Shown: positions 30,965 to 39,733 of the stretch, one piece after another | Position numbering within the stretch: position 1 is the stretch's first letter | How the letters are laid out: the number at the start of each line of letters is the position of its first letter | Assembly: GCF_001902635.1 (NCBI RefSeq) | Contig: NZ_MJAO01000007.1 | Coordinates: 1-64,000 of the forward strand | DNA: 64,000 nucleotides | Origin: Serratia marcescens | GTDB lineage: Bacteria; Pseudomonadota; Gammaproteobacteria; Enterobacterales; Enterobacteriaceae | Direction: 5' to 3' | Notes under the pieces: model-generated | Seen by the model: the letters and a program-made list of their open reading frames with translations, nothing else | Told to the model about the DNA's origin: nothing | Databases searched by the model: none | Program-made: the position numbers and the translations under genes

Positions 30965-33662
30965 GTTGTTGGCTACCTTGCTTCAGCAGTCTGCTGACGA
31001 AAAAATCAATCTGACTGATGTTATTCTCGATCTCGGGCGCATCACCTTCTGCGATACGCTGTTCTAACGATTCGCACAGCTGCTTGCCGGGAAGCAGATT
31101 TAACATGGCAAACACGCCTTTCAGGCGGTGTGCGGTTTGCGACAGCGCATTGAAATCACTGCTGCCCGCCTCAGTATACAGTTTTTTGACATCATCGGGT
31201 ACTGTATCGACAAACAGCCCATAGTAATCGCTTGATTTCAATTGTTTTTCATAGAGTTGGATATCTTCTGCGCTCAATGAAAGCGGGCTTTCTTCCTGTT
31301 CCAGCGCGGCCATTTGCTGTTCGATCAGCATCAGCACGGCGTCGATTAATGCGCCGTTCAGGTTATAGTTCACTCGAATGTAGCGTTTGTCCAGCGCTTG
31401 CCAACCCGGTTCATCGGTCGCCAGCAACAGCGTGTAATCATCGGCGCGCTGCGGGTTATCCGTCAGCAGCACATCATAATCGCGATTGACCGCGCGATCT
31501 TCGGCGACGAGGCAGTCGGCACCGTAGGCCTGTAGCAGGCGGGTCACGATGCCACGCACTTCATCCGAGGTGACATCCAGCAGGGCAGTCACGCCGTCGA
31601 GCAGCTTTTCCTGATCCTGCGGCTCTTTTTTCTCCATTTCCATGGCGACGCGGATGGTATAGCGGGTGCCGATATCCACTTTGCTGCGAATGTCCAACTG
31701 GCCGTTAAGCTTCTTGCACAGCTGATTGCACAGGAAGAAGGTGAGGCCGGAACCGTGGTTGAAGCGATCCACCAGCGTCTGGCTGAGGAACGGATAGTTG
31801 AGGTTGCTGATCTCCTCGTTGGAGATGCCGGAGCCGGTGTCGTTGATTTGGAAGATCAGACGGTCCGGGCGCTCGGGCTCATGATCGATCACCAGGGAAA
31901 TCTTGCCGCACGCGGTGGTGATAATCGCATAGTGCACCAGCAGCGAAATTACCTTGCGCAGCGCATTGGCGTCGCCGATGTAGTTTTGATCGACACCCAG
32001 CTGGAAATGCTTGAACAGCGCCAGCCCTTTTTGGTTGAGGGCCGGCAGGGCCTCCAGCAGCACGTCGTCGAGCATCGCTGCCGGGTTGAACGGTTCACGC
32101 GTAGGTTGCCAGTCCTGGGTTTCCAACCGGGTCAGCAGGGTGATGTTATCGATCAATCCCAGCACCGAAGCCGACTCCGCCGTCAACTGGTTCAGCAGCG
32201 CTTGCTGTTGCTCCTCATCATCCGGTTGGCTGCGCAGGCGATCCACCAGATCGTGCATTTGGCGCACCGGCTGATTCAACTCGATGCCCAGGTTGTGCAG
32301 CATCAGCTTGCGTGCCTGAACGTTTTTGTCGTATTCGCGCCGCGCCTGTTGCAAGCGCTTGTTCACCATCACCTCTTTATCCTGATCGTGCATCAGGAAC
32401 AGGTAAGTGTCCGGCGACAGCTGGCTGCGGAAAATGCGGATTTCATACACCTCATTGTTGACCGTCGCCTGGATCACGCCGTGGTGCTGTTCGGCCATAT
32501 GAGCGATTTTTTGCAGGCTGAGGTGCGGCAGCAGGTGTTCGGCGATTTTGTTGCTGGCGATCACCGTATTGCTGGCGAAGCTGTAGACCAGCAGGCCGGA
32601 GGGCAGGCTGGAGACGATCTCCTGGTTCAGCGCGCGTTCGGCCTCCAGTTCGACCGCCATGTTTTCGCTCGGACGGATGTACTGACGGCGGATAAAGTAG
32701 ATGCTCAGCATCGACAGCGCCAGCAGCAGCAGGTTGATCGCGATCAGCCAGATGTTGTTGCGCAGCAGATCGATGGCCAGGTTAATGACCGAAACGCGAT
32801 ACACCACCTTCAGCGGTGCATTGGGCAAGGCGGCGCTGAACTCCACCCAGCCGCCGCTCATCACGGCATGGGTACCGAGAGCGGTTTCCGCCGGGATGGC
32901 GTTGTCATCGATGTCGATGTCGTCCGGCAGCAGCAGGAAATTGGCGCGGGCCAGATTGGCCGGAATGATGTCGTTGATCGGCAAGTCGAAGGCGATCACC
33001 GTCGCCAGATGCCCCGGCTGGTTGAAGGTGGTACGGATCGAGAACGAATAGGCGTTCTGGAAGCGTTGTTTGCGCAGATCGGAAAAGCTCTCGCGCTCGT
33101 CGAGCATATTGGCCTGTTGCAGCATCTCGGCACGGCGTTCGTCCGCCGAGGTGGTCAGGTAGCTTTCCCGAAAGCGCGAAGCCAGCTCTTTAAGCGGCTG
33201 CGTCGTGATCAGACTGAGGCTGTTGTCCTGGCCATTGAGGTAATACATGGCGTAGTTCTCGGTCTTGGCGCCCCAGCGGGTGTCCAGGTAGTCCGAGATG
33301 TTGGCGATCATCGCCAGCGTGTTATCGTCATGGCTGCCGAAAATCACCGCATCGGTTTTCTTGTGCGGTTTCTCGACATAATAGACGTCGGGCCGCAGGC
33401 GGGTTTCCTGCAGGCTGGGATCGGCGTTCGGCGCGGAGGCATTGCCGAATTTTTCATAGACCTGATAGGTAATGTAGCGGTAGCTGTCGATGCGCCTTTG
33501 CAGCGAACCGGCGATGCTGTTCAGCGTGTACTTCTTTTCCGCCAGCCAGGCGTTGGTGTAGTTGTAACCATACAGGCCGACGCCAATCGTCAGCAGCACG
33601 ATAAACAGCAGGAAGCAGCGTGTGATGTTGCTGGAGCTAATGGTCAGTTGTTTATTTTGCAT
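30957..33662 (-). CDS. rcsD: Rcs phosphotransfer intermediate
   Basis: Inner-membrane phosphotransferase of 901 residues. Two membrane helices (about 15-30 and 310-330) enclose a periplasmic domain. They are followed by a kinase-like region lacking a phospho-accepting H-box consensus, and a C-terminal HPt domain with the histidine in QTAHRLKGVFAMLNLLPG (about residue 840). It relays phosphate from RcsC to RcsB. Co-transcribed with rcsB. Confidence 0.95.
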   Translation of the reverse strand: MQNKQLTISSSNITRCFLLFIVLLTIGVGLYGYNYTNAWLAEKKYTLNSIAGSLQRRIDSYRYITYQVYEKFGNASAPNADPSLQETRLRPDVYYVEKPHKKTDAVIFGSHDDNTLAMIANISDYLDTRWGAKTENYAMYYLNGQDNSLSLITTQPLKELASRFRESYLTTSADERRAEMLQQANMLDERESFSDLRKQRFQNAYSFSIRTTFNQPGHLATVIAFDLPINDIIPANLARANFLLLPDDIDIDDNAIPAETALGTHAVMSGGWVEFSAALPNAPLKVVYRVSVINLAIDLLRNNIWLIAINLLLLALSMLSIYFIRRQYIRPSENMAVELEAERALNQEIVSSLPSGLLVYSFASNTVIASNKIAEHLLPHLSLQKIAHMAEQHHGVIQATVNNEVYEIRIFRSQLSPDTYLFLMHDQDKEVMVNKRLQQARREYDKNVQARKLMLHNLGIELNQPVRQMHDLVDRLRSQPDDEEQQQALLNQLTAESASVLGLIDNITLLTRLETQDWQPTREPFNPAAMLDDVLLEALPALNQKGLALFKHFQLGVDQNYIGDANALRKVISLLVHYAIITTACGKISLVIDHEPERPDRLIFQINDTGSGISNEEISNLNYPFLSQTLVDRFNHGSGLTFFLCNQLCKKLNGQLDIRSKVDIGTRYTIRVAMEMEKKEPQDQEKLLDGVTALLDVTSDEVRGIVTRLLQAYGADCLVAEDRAVNRDYDVLLTDNPQRADDYTLLLATDEPGWQALDKRYIRVNYNLNGALIDAVLMLIEQQMAALEQEESPLSLSAEDIQLYEKQLKSSDYYGLFVDTVPDDVKKLYTEAGSSDFNALSQTAHRLKGVFAMLNLLPGKQLCESLEQRIAEGDAPEIENNISQIDFFVSRLLKQGSQQHE

Positions 33663-33683
33663 AGTGGGCTGCGCATTCCTGAA

Positions 33684-34838
33684 TCAGCGAGTGACGGCCT
33701 TGGCGCTGGCCGTCACCGCCAACAGCAGGGCGGCAACGCAGGCGAAGGCCATCGTCAGGCTGGAAAACTGGGCGATAAAACCGATCAGCGCCGGGCCGGC
33801 CAGAATTCCGGCATAGCCGACGGTCGTGACGGAGGCGATCGCCAGGTTGGCCGGCATGTCGCGCTGGTTGCCTGCGGCGCTGAACAGAATCGGCACGACG
33901 TTCGAGGCGCCCAGGCCGACCAGCATGAAACCGACCAATGAAACGGTAGCGTGATTGAAAGCGATGGCCAGGCTCAGGCCGAGCGCCGCGCACAGACTGC
34001 CCAGCAGCAGCACCCGGTAGCGGCCCAGCGAGTTCACCACCCGATCGCCATTGAGCCTGCCGAGCGTCATGGTAATGGAAAACAGCGCATAGCCCAGGCC
34101 CGCCTGGCTGTGTTCGACGTCGCGCAGGGTGGTGAGGAACAGCGCGCTCCAGTCGAGCATCGATCCTTCCGCCAGAAACATGATAAAGCACAGAATGCCG
34201 ATAAACATCACCCAACCGCGCGGCAACACGAACATCGGCCCGCCGTCGTCGGCGCCGCTCTCGCGCAGCAGATGGCGGCTGGCGAGCGCCAGCAGCGCGA
34301 TCACCGCCAGTACGGTGAGCAGGGTGGAGTGCAGCGGGGTCAACCCCAGCCACAGCAGCGCGCTGACGCCCCCGGCGCCGGCAATGCCGCCGATGCTGAA
34401 GAAGCCGTGAAAGCCGGACATCATCGCCTTGCCGCTGGCGCGTTCGACGATCACCGCCTGAACGTTCATCGCCACATCGATCATGCCGATCGCCGCACCG
34501 AACAGCAGCAGCGCCACGGCCATGCCGCTGAGGGAATCCATCAGCGCCAGCAGCGGCAAATCGATGCACAATCCCAGCCCCGCCATCAGGATCACCGCGC
34601 GGCAGCCCAGTTTACCGGTCAGAAAACCGGTCAGCGGCATCGCCAGCATGGAGCCGGCGCCGATGCACAACAGCAGCAAGCCGAGTGAGCCGTCATCGAT
34701 GCCGATACGCGTTTTGGCGAAGGGGACCAGCGGCGCCCAGGCGGCCATGCCGAGGCCGGCGACGAAGAAGGCCAGGCGGGTGGCGATCTGTTGAGGAACG
34801 CCGGGCGTTTGCTGTTCATTGCACAAGGTGGCTGTCAT
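33684..34838 (-). CDS. MFS transporter (YbjJ-like)
   Basis: Major facilitator protein of about 384 residues with 12 hydrophobic segments. Typical features are FVAGLGMAAWAPLVPFAKTR at the first helix, GFLTGKLGCRAV as the loop 2-3 motif, and DVAMNVQAVIVE, which recalls the YbjJ/fucose-permease side of the superfamily. The open frame begins at a TTG (34862), but the ATG at 34838 is the likelier start. It sits between rcsD (21 bases away) and a DUF4186 gene and is not part of the usual rcs-ompC order of E. coli. The substrate is unknown. Confidence 0.75.
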   Translation of the reverse strand: MTATLCNEQQTPGVPQQIATRLAFFVAGLGMAAWAPLVPFAKTRIGIDDGSLGLLLLCIGAGSMLAMPLTGFLTGKLGCRAVILMAGLGLCIDLPLLALMDSLSGMAVALLLFGAAIGMIDVAMNVQAVIVERASGKAMMSGFHGFFSIGGIAGAGGVSALLWLGLTPLHSTLLTVLAVIALLALASRHLLRESGADDGGPMFVLPRGWVMFIGILCFIMFLAEGSMLDWSALFLTTLRDVEHSQAGLGYALFSITMTLGRLNGDRVVNSLGRYRVLLLGSLCAALGLSLAIAFNHATVSLVGFMLVGLGASNVVPILFSAAGNQRDMPANLAIASVTTVGYAGILAGPALIGFIAQFSSLTMAFACVAALLLAVTASAKAVTR

Positions 34839-34892
34839 GTAAGCGTCAGGATCTAGGGTCAAAAAGGGGCTGAAAGTTACTGACAGTTTTTA

Positions 34893-35300
34893 TCACAATC
34901 CGCGATCCGGGTCGAAAAGATTCGCGCCTTGTTCATCCCTGGCACCGCCTCTGCGCACCAACCACAGGGCGATCACCCGGGCAATATAGTCCTTCTGCCG
35001 TTGGTCCAGCGCGACGCCCTGCGGCATGCCGTGCCATTTTTCCAGACAGCCGCGGCAGCAGGTAGCGGTGGCGTGCTGGGCGACGAATACCGGATGGCCG
35101 CGCATGGGCGTCTGCTTGCCATCATTTTTAGGGTGGGCTGCGGCCAGGCGACGGTCGATAAAATCGCGGGCATGGCTGAGGATCAGCGGTAAACCTTTGT
35201 CGTCGAGATAGGCCTGGTCTTTGGGATTCAAACGAAATCTGGCGCGGAATGGGGAACTTTGCAGCCGCCGCCACAACGCGTCGGGTTGAAATGGCATCAT
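34893..35300 (-). CDS. DUF4186 family protein
   Basis: Soluble 135-residue protein with the conserved block KNDGKQTPMRGHPVFVAQHA followed by TATCCRGCLEKWHG. The Cys-Cys-x-x-Cys and nearby His residues suggest a metal site. This matches the DUF4186 family of unknown function. The start is ATGATG at 35300/35297. It is 55 bases upstream of the MFS gene on the same strand and may be co-transcribed with it. Confidence 0.75.
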   Translation of the reverse strand: MMPFQPDALWRRLQSSPFRARFRLNPKDQAYLDDKGLPLILSHARDFIDRRLAAAHPKNDGKQTPMRGHPVFVAQHATATCCRGCLEKWHGMPQGVALDQRQKDYIARVIALWLVRRGGARDEQGANLFDPDRGL

Positions 35301-35550
35301 GACTTATTTGTTCTGGTTGAGAGCGTGCTTTTATTCAGGTTACCAGAAGTGAATCTCTGCGGCGAATTTTGCCTGTGATGGGAAATATCGGGGGAGTAAA
35401 GCACGAAATGAAAAGCAAGCTCAATTTGTAGACTAAAATAAGGAAAAAGATTAGCAATTAGTGCGGAAGTCAATTAATGAAACTATATCATGATGTTATT
35501 TGTTTGCCTGCTATTTGTGCGAGTTGAAATTGTGAGGGAAGTATGGAGGG
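35301..35550. other. Gene-free AT-rich segment beyond micF
   Basis: About 250 AT-rich bases with no reading frame worth calling. It probably contains the promoter of the minus-strand DUF4186 gene and the downstream flank of micF. Confidence 0.5.
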
Positions 35551-35554
35551 AAAT

Positions 35555-35637
35555 AAAAAACCGGCCAGAAGCCGGTTAAAGGAATGCAGAAATTATCTTC
35601 GGATAATGAAGGTAATAATGAAAATAATGATGATAGC
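35555..35637 (-). ncRNA. micF: MicF small RNA
   Basis: The minus-strand RNA begins GCTATCATCATTA, identical to the 5' end of E. coli MicF, which pairs with ompF-type mRNA leaders to block translation. It ends in an intrinsic terminator, AACCGGC-TTCTG-GCCGGTT plus a T-run (35559-35577 and beyond). A perfect -10 (TATAAT, 35649-35644) lies 6 bases before the start. It is divergent from ompC and shares the regulatory interval with it, as in E. coli. Length is about 83 nt against 93 in E. coli. Confidence 0.88.
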
Positions 35638-35668
35638 GGGATGATTATAGCGGCTGTGCATGGACGGC

Positions 35669-35688
35669 GTTTTGGCACAATGTGCTTA
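35669..35688 (-). promoter_or_regulatory. MarA/SoxS/Rob box of micF
   Basis: Read on the minus strand, AGCACATTGTGCCAAAACG agrees with the mar/sox/rob consensus (GCAC, spacer, then the CCAAA-type right half). It lies just upstream of and overlapping the -35 region of the micF promoter, the class II position used by MarA, SoxS and Rob. It would switch micF on, and the matching porin down, under redox or antibiotic stress. Confidence 0.7.
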
Positions 35689-35827
35689 TTGCTCGGCCCA
35701 ATTGTATGGCTGGCTTGTTTTTCTTAAAGATATGTATAACTAGATGATTTTTTATCAATTAATCTATTCTTTGTCTTTAAGTGCTTTATTTTGTTTGTCG
35801 GTAATGTTTTGTGAAAGTTCGCGCGTA

Positions 35828-35895
35828 TTTACATTTTGAAACCTTTATTAATTACAATGAAACACTATCGGATACTTGGTATCATTTTCTTTCTG
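35828..35895 (+). promoter_or_regulatory. OmpR-binding region of ompC
   Basis: TTTACATTTTGAAACC (35828-35843) is nearly the E. coli ompC C1 OmpR site, followed by ACAATGAAACACT and GGATACTTGGTATCATTTT in the places of sites C2 and C3. A -10-like GGATTAATATAA follows near 35896. OmpR-P is therefore expected to drive ompC and probably also micF in the other direction. Confidence 0.75.
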
Positions 35896-35999
35896 GATTA
35901 ATATAACCCTTGTTACCAGAATGGTAATGCACAGTCGTGCTAATAATGCTCGAAAAGGGCAGTGGCCGTAGCTCGACATAATTAACGAGGATAATAACG

Positions 36000-37130
36000 A
36001 TGAAACTTCGAGTACTCTCTCTGATGGTACCCGCACTGCTGGTTGCAGGCACAGCAGGCGCGGCGGAAATCTACAACAAAGACGGTAATAAACTGGATTT
36101 GTACGGTAAAGTCGACGGTCTTCACTATTTCTCCAGCAACAACGGCTCCGATGGCGATATGTCCTATATGCGTTTTGGCCTGCGCGGCGAAACGCAAATC
36201 AGCGACCAGCTGACCGGCTACGGCCAGTGGGAATATCAGGCGAACCTGAACCACGCTGAAAGCCAGGACAACAAGAACTTCACCCGTTACGGCTTCGCCG
36301 GTCTGAAATTTGGCGACTACGGCTCCTTCGACTATGGCCGTAACACCGGCGTGCTGTACGACGTCGCGGCTTACACCGACTTGCAGCCTGAGTTCGACGG
36401 CTCGACCTACGGCGCCGATCAGTTCATGTTCCAGCGCTCCAGCGGCCTGGCGACCTACCGCAACAACGGCTTCTTCGGCTTGGTTGACGGCCTGAACTTT
36501 GCCCTGCAGTACCAGGGTAAAAACGGCAGCAGTAAAGAGACCAACAATGGCCGTGACGTGCTGGGCCAGAATGGCGAAGGCTACGGCATGTCGATGAGCT
36601 ATGACATGGGTTACGGCATCAGCGCCGCGGGTGCCTTCTTCAACTCTCGTCGTACCAGCGAGCAAAACGGCGGTGGCGGCTACCAAAACATCATGGGCCG
36701 TGGCGACAAGGCGGAAGGTTACTCCGGCGGTCTGAAATATGACGCCAACGATACTTACCTGGCCGTGATGTTCACCCAGTCCTACAACGCGGCGCGCTTC
36801 GGCAGTTCTACCAGTGATGTGTTCGGTTACGCCAACAAGGCGCAGAGCTTCGAAGCCTATGCGCATTACCAGTTCGACTTCGGTCTGCGTCCGTTCGTGG
36901 GCTATAACCAGACCAAAGGTAAAGACCTGGGCCGTGCCGGCAACGGTAAGGACTATGGCGATCAAGATCTGGTCAAATTCGTCGATCTGGGCGCGACCTA
37001 CTTCTTCAACAAAAACATGTCCACCTATGTTGACTACAAAATCAACCTGCTGGACAACAACGACTTCACCCAAGCTGCCGGTATCAACACCGACAACGTG
37101 GTTGCCGTGGGCCTGGTTTACCAGTTCTAA
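36000..37130 (+). CDS. ompC: Outer-membrane porin OmpC
   Basis: General trimeric porin of 376 residues. A 21-residue signal peptide (cleavage before [20 protein letters not shown]) is followed by 16-strand barrel sequence and the terminal Phe of [10 protein letters not shown]. The L3 constriction loop motif [11 protein letters not shown] is visible around residue 130. The placement next to micF and the OmpR sites, on the ompC side of the rcs genes, supports OmpC over OmpF. GAGGATAATAACG gives the ribosome site. Confidence 0.93.
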   Translation: MKLRVLSLMVPALLVAGTAGAAEIYNKDGNKLDLYGKVDGLHYFSSNNGSDGDMSYMRFGLRGETQISDQLTGYGQWEYQANLNHAESQDNKNFTRYGFAGLKFGDYGSFDYGRNTGVLYDVAAYTDLQPEFDGSTYGADQFMFQRSSGLATYRNNGFFGLVDGLNFALQYQGKNGSSKETNNGRDVLGQNGEGYGMSMSYDMGYGISAAGAFFNSRRTSEQNGGGGYQNIMGRGDKAEGYSGGLKYDANDTYLAVMFTQSYNAARFGSSTSDVFGYANKAQSFEAYAHYQFDFGLRPFVGYNQTKGKDLGRAGNGKDYGDQDLVKFVDLGATYFFNKNMSTYVDYKINLLDNNDFTQAAGINTDNVVAVGLVYQF

Positions 37131-37151
37131 GCATCAGCGTGTGAATGTCAT

Positions 37152-37179
37152 AGCGCGGCCTTCTGGCCGCGTTTTTTTT
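37152..37179 (+). terminator. Terminator after ompC
   Basis: CGCGGCC-TTCT-GGCCGCG (37154-37171) followed by eight T: a strong intrinsic terminator. Confidence 0.92.
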
Positions 37180-37279
37180 GCCTATAAAGCACGGATTGAT
37201 CCGTTGTCGGCACGGGAAGCGATTCGGATCGCCTCCGCTCGGCCTACGCTGTCCGTACAGCAAACAGAGTGGAGGTGAT

Positions 37280-37696
37280 ATGGAACTCAAGATCGATAAG
37301 GTGATAGAAACGGTGCTGTACGTCAGCGATATTGAACGCGCGCACGCTTTCTATCGAGAGGTGCTGAATTTGCCGGTGATGGTCGCCAATGAGCGGTTTC
37401 GTGCCTATAACGTCGGCGATCAAAGCGTATTGCTGCTGTTTATCGAAGGTGATTCGCTGCGCGGGGCGCACTATCCGACCGGGTTTATTCCCGCGCACGA
37501 TGGTGTGGGGCCGGCGCATATCGGGCTGGCGGTGGCGAAAGAACAACTGCCGCACTGGGAGCGGCATCTGGCGGCGAACGGTGTGGAGATTGAAGGGCGG
37601 ATGCGCTGGGAGCACGGCGGAGAGAGCATTTATTTTCGCGATCCCGATGCCCATCTGTTGGAACTGGTAACGCCGGGCATCTGGGCCAATTATTGA
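37280..37696 (+). CDS. VOC/glyoxalase-fold protein
   Basis: A 138-residue protein of the vicinal-oxygen-chelate fold. It begins VIETVLYVSDIERAHAFYRE, with the later metal-site-type elements HIGLAV and YFRDPDAHLLELVTPG. These are the His and Glu positions typical of glyoxalase I, fosfomycin-resistance and dioxygenase relatives. The substrate cannot be told. GTGGAGGTGAT directly before the ATG at 37280 sets the start; the frame is open further upstream but without support. It converges with and overlaps the TetR gene by 7 bases. Confidence 0.8.
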   Translation: MELKIDKVIETVLYVSDIERAHAFYREVLNLPVMVANERFRAYNVGDQSVLLLFIEGDSLRGAHYPTGFIPAHDGVGPAHIGLAVAKEQLPHWERHLAANGVEIEGRMRWEHGGESIYFRDPDAHLLELVTPGIWANY

Positions 37697-38271
37697 TCGA
37701 ATCCGCTTTGCGCCAGCATTTCCAGTGTGGCATTCAGCACCTGTAGCGTTGCCTGCGGTTGCCGCTCTATCTGCACCCTGACGATGGCACCGTCGATCAG
37801 CATCGCCAGCATCGACGCCCGCTGTTCCCGTTGCGGACCGGTGGGCAGGTGACGCGCCAGTTCATCCGCCATCTGCCGCTTATGCTGACTGGCGATTGAC
37901 AGACTTTCCGGCAGCAGGTCGGCGATTTCCACCGCCGTATTGATAAACGCACAGCCGCGGAAGCGCGGATCGGCGAACCATTCCGCCAGGCAGGGCGCCA
38001 GCGCCGGCAACAGCCCACCGGTCTGCGCCACATGGCGCGCCAACGAGGCGCTGAACCAGGTTAGCCACTGCTGATGGCGATAGGCCAAAAATGCCGTAAT
38101 CAAGTCGTTCTTGCTGGGAAAATGGCGATAAAACGTTACCTTGGTCACCCCCGATTCCTTGATGATGCGATCGATGCCGGTGGCGCGGATCCCTTCCTGA
38201 TAAAACAGATCGTGCGCCGTCAGCAGAATGCGCTGGCGGGCGGGCAAGGCGTTGAGCTCGGCGGTCATCAT
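37690..38271 (-). CDS. TetR-family repressor
   Basis: Regulator of 193 residues with an N-terminal TetR helix-turn-helix (RQRILLTAHDLFYQEGIRAT and IDRIIKESGVTKVTFYRHFP) and a C-terminal ligand domain containing RFRGCAFINTAVEIAD. The GGGAGAAAAATGATG context fixes the start at 38271. It is divergent from an NTF2-like gene, and the 105-bp interval contains two 18-bp operators that are exact inverse copies. The likely circuit is autorepression plus repression of the neighbour. The ligand is unknown. Confidence 0.85.
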   Translation of the reverse strand: MMTAELNALPARQRILLTAHDLFYQEGIRATGIDRIIKESGVTKVTFYRHFPSKNDLITAFLAYRHQQWLTWFSASLARHVAQTGGLLPALAPCLAEWFADPRFRGCAFINTAVEIADLLPESLSIASQHKRQMADELARHLPTGPQREQRASMLAMLIDGAIVRVQIERQPQATLQVLNATLEMLAQSGFDQ

Positions 38272-38299
38272 TTTTCTCCCGGGATATTTGCATGCGATT

Positions 38300-38317
38300 G
38301 TAGACAACTCTGTCTAC
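38300..38317. promoter_or_regulatory. TetR operator, copy 1
   Basis: GTAGACAACTCTGTCTAC: an inverted repeat with GTAGACA/TGTCTAC arms, 29 bases from the repressor start. Confidence 0.8.
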
Positions 38318-38335
38318 CTGCGCTAGCGTAATGAT

Positions 38336-38353
38336 GTAGACAGAGTTGTCTAC
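38336..38353. promoter_or_regulatory. TetR operator, copy 2
   Basis: GTAGACAGAGTTGTCTAC, the exact reverse complement of copy 1, ending 23 bases before the NTF2-like gene. The two centres are 36 bp apart, so two dimers can bind with mirror symmetry over the divergent promoters. Confidence 0.8.
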
Positions 38354-38376
38354 ATGCGTTCACTCAGGAGATGAAT

Positions 38377-38844
38377 ATGAGCATGAAACCCCCATTGCCG
38401 CCTTTTACCCGTGAGTCGGCAGTCGAGAAAGTGCGGCTGGCGGAGGATGCCTGGAACAGCCGCGATCCCGAGCGCGTGTCGCAGGTGTATTCCCTCGATA
38501 CCCATTGGCGCAACCGCGCAGAGTTTGTCGATGGTCGTGCGGCGGTGGTCGGCTTTCTGCAGCGCAAATGGGCGAAAGAGCTGGAATATCGGCTGATTAA
38601 GGAACTGTGGGCGTTTGACGGCGCGCGCATCGCGGTGCGTTTCGCCTATGAATGGCGCGACGACTCCGGCAACTGGTATCGCAGCTTCGGCAACGAGAAC
38701 TGGGAGTTCAATCAGGACGGGTTGATGATCAACCGCCATGCCTGCATCAACGACATGCCGATCCACGAACAGGACCGGCGTTTTCATTGGCCGCTCGGTC
38801 GGCGCCCGGACGATGTTCCGGCCCTGAGTGACTTCGGATTCTGA
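38377..38844 (+). CDS. NTF2-like / DUF1348 family protein
   Basis: A 155-residue cytoplasmic protein with the DUF1348 (SnoaL/NTF2-like) pattern: [20 protein letters not shown], then [20 protein letters not shown] and [14 protein letters not shown]. The function of the family is unproven. Three ATG codons (38371, 38377, 38383) are possible; CAGGAG lies best for 38377. It is divergent from the TetR gene and is its probable target. Confidence 0.75.
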   Translation: MSMKPPLPPFTRESAVEKVRLAEDAWNSRDPERVSQVYSLDTHWRNRAEFVDGRAAVVGFLQRKWAKELEYRLIKELWAFDGARIAVRFAYEWRDDSGNWYRSFGNENWEFNQDGLMINRHACINDMPIHEQDRRFHWPLGRRPDDVPALSDFGF

Positions 38845-38927
38845 ATCCGTTGCCGCGCAAAGGGTGCCCACCGAAGGGAAAGCGCACCGATCGACAAAGG
38901 AGAATTTGTAGAAAAGCCTTCCCACTT

Positions 38928-38936
38928 CTAGACTTA
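38928..38936 (+). promoter_or_regulatory. Probable sigma-S -10 element of osmE
   Basis: CTAGACTTA resembles the extended sigma-S -10 (CTATACTTA) and lies 34 bases before the osmE ATG. OsmE of E. coli is under RpoS and osmotic control, which fits. Confidence 0.45.
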
Positions 38937-38969
38937 GGGGACAGCAAACGCACTCCAAGAGGACAAGCT

Positions 38970-39299
38970 ATGACGAAGAAGTTGGTTTTGGCCGTCGGCA
39001 CTGCGGCGGTATTTTCCATTCTTGCCGGCTGCACCGCCTATGACCGCGCAACCAGTTATGTCAATGAACCGGTGGTCAGCGATGTCAAAGTCGGGATGAC
39101 CAAGCAGCAGGTGCGGGCGATTGCCGGTCCGCCGTCGACTTCCGCCACGTTGATCCATGCGCAGGGCACCTGCGATACCTATGCGGTGGCGCCGCGCGAC
39201 GGCAAGGTGCAAACGTACTTTGTCAGCTACAACGATACGGGCCATGTGATGAACAAGGGCTATCAAACCTGTTCAGACTACGATTCGCAGCCAAAATAA
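38970..39299 (+). CDS. osmE: Osmotically inducible lipoprotein E
   Basis: Lipoprotein of 109 residues with a signal peptide and lipobox SILAGC (Cys21), followed by TAYDRATSYVNEPVVSDVKV, a SmpA/OmlA-type fold start, and the conserved end GHVMNKGYQTCSDYD. It closely follows E. coli OsmE. Anchoring in the outer membrane is inferred from Thr/Ala rather than Asp after the lipid cysteine. AAGAGGACAAGCT precedes the ATG at 38970. Confidence 0.92.
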   Translation: MTKKLVLAVGTAAVFSILAGCTAYDRATSYVNEPVVSDVKVGMTKQQVRAIAGPPSTSATLIHAQGTCDTYAVAPRDGKVQTYFVSYNDTGHVMNKGYQTCSDYDSQPK

Positions 39300-39314
39300 T
39301 CGCGTTTTGGTCGA

Positions 39315-39347
39315 ACAAAAAAGCCTCGCTTGCGCGGGGCTTTTCAT
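39315..39347 (+). terminator. Terminator after osmE
   Basis: AAAAAAGCCTCGC-TTGC-GCGGGGCTTTTC: a stem of about nine pairs with one G-T pair and A/T flanks. Confidence 0.8.
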
Positions 39348-39402
39348 TTTTTAAGCGTTTAAGGCCTGAAGTTTAGGCAAATAGACCATCGATGCCATTT
39401 TT

Positions 39403-39431
39403 TTGCATGAAAACGATAGACATTTCATAAC
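39403..39431 (+). promoter_or_regulatory. Candidate tRNA promoter
   Basis: TTGCAT (39403-39408), a 17-bp spacer and CATAAC (39426-39431), about 25 bases before the first tRNA. The fit is moderate, but the position is right. Confidence 0.45.
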
Positions 39432-39456
39432 GGTATCGCTAATATCAGCGCCCATT

Positions 39457-39544
39457 GGAAGGATGGCCGAGTGGTTTAAGGCAACGGTCTTGAAAACCGT
39501 CGAGTGTAACAGCTCCCAGAGTTCGAATCTCTGTCCTTCCGCCA
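39457..39544 (+). tRNA. serT: tRNA-Ser(TGA)
   Basis: An 88-nt class II tRNA. The acceptor arm GGAAGGA pairs with TCCTTCC before GCCA, the anticodon loop CTTGAAA gives UGA, a long variable arm follows, and the T-loop is GTTCGAATC. CCA is encoded. Confidence 0.96.
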
Positions 39545-39550
39545 AATTCA

Positions 39551-39626
<76 letters not shown>

Positions 39627-39632
39627 TGACAG

Positions 39633-39662
39633 AGGCCCCAGCAGAGATGCTGGGGCTTTTTG
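39633..39662 (+). terminator. Terminator of the tRNA operon
   Basis: GGCCCCAGC-AGAGAT-GCTGGGGC followed by TTTTTG: a strong intrinsic terminator starting about 10 bases after the tRNA-Thr. Confidence 0.88.
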
Positions 39663-39733
39663 TTATGGATTTTTTTGGGAAAGCGCCACGGGAATGAATT
39701 CCACTGGTGGCGCTGAAATCAACCGATAAGCAA

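Noticed and set aside
31755..33941. A 728-codon plus-strand open frame opposite rcsD
   Set aside because: Shadow frame; it runs through rcsD and into the MFS gene, with no family pattern.
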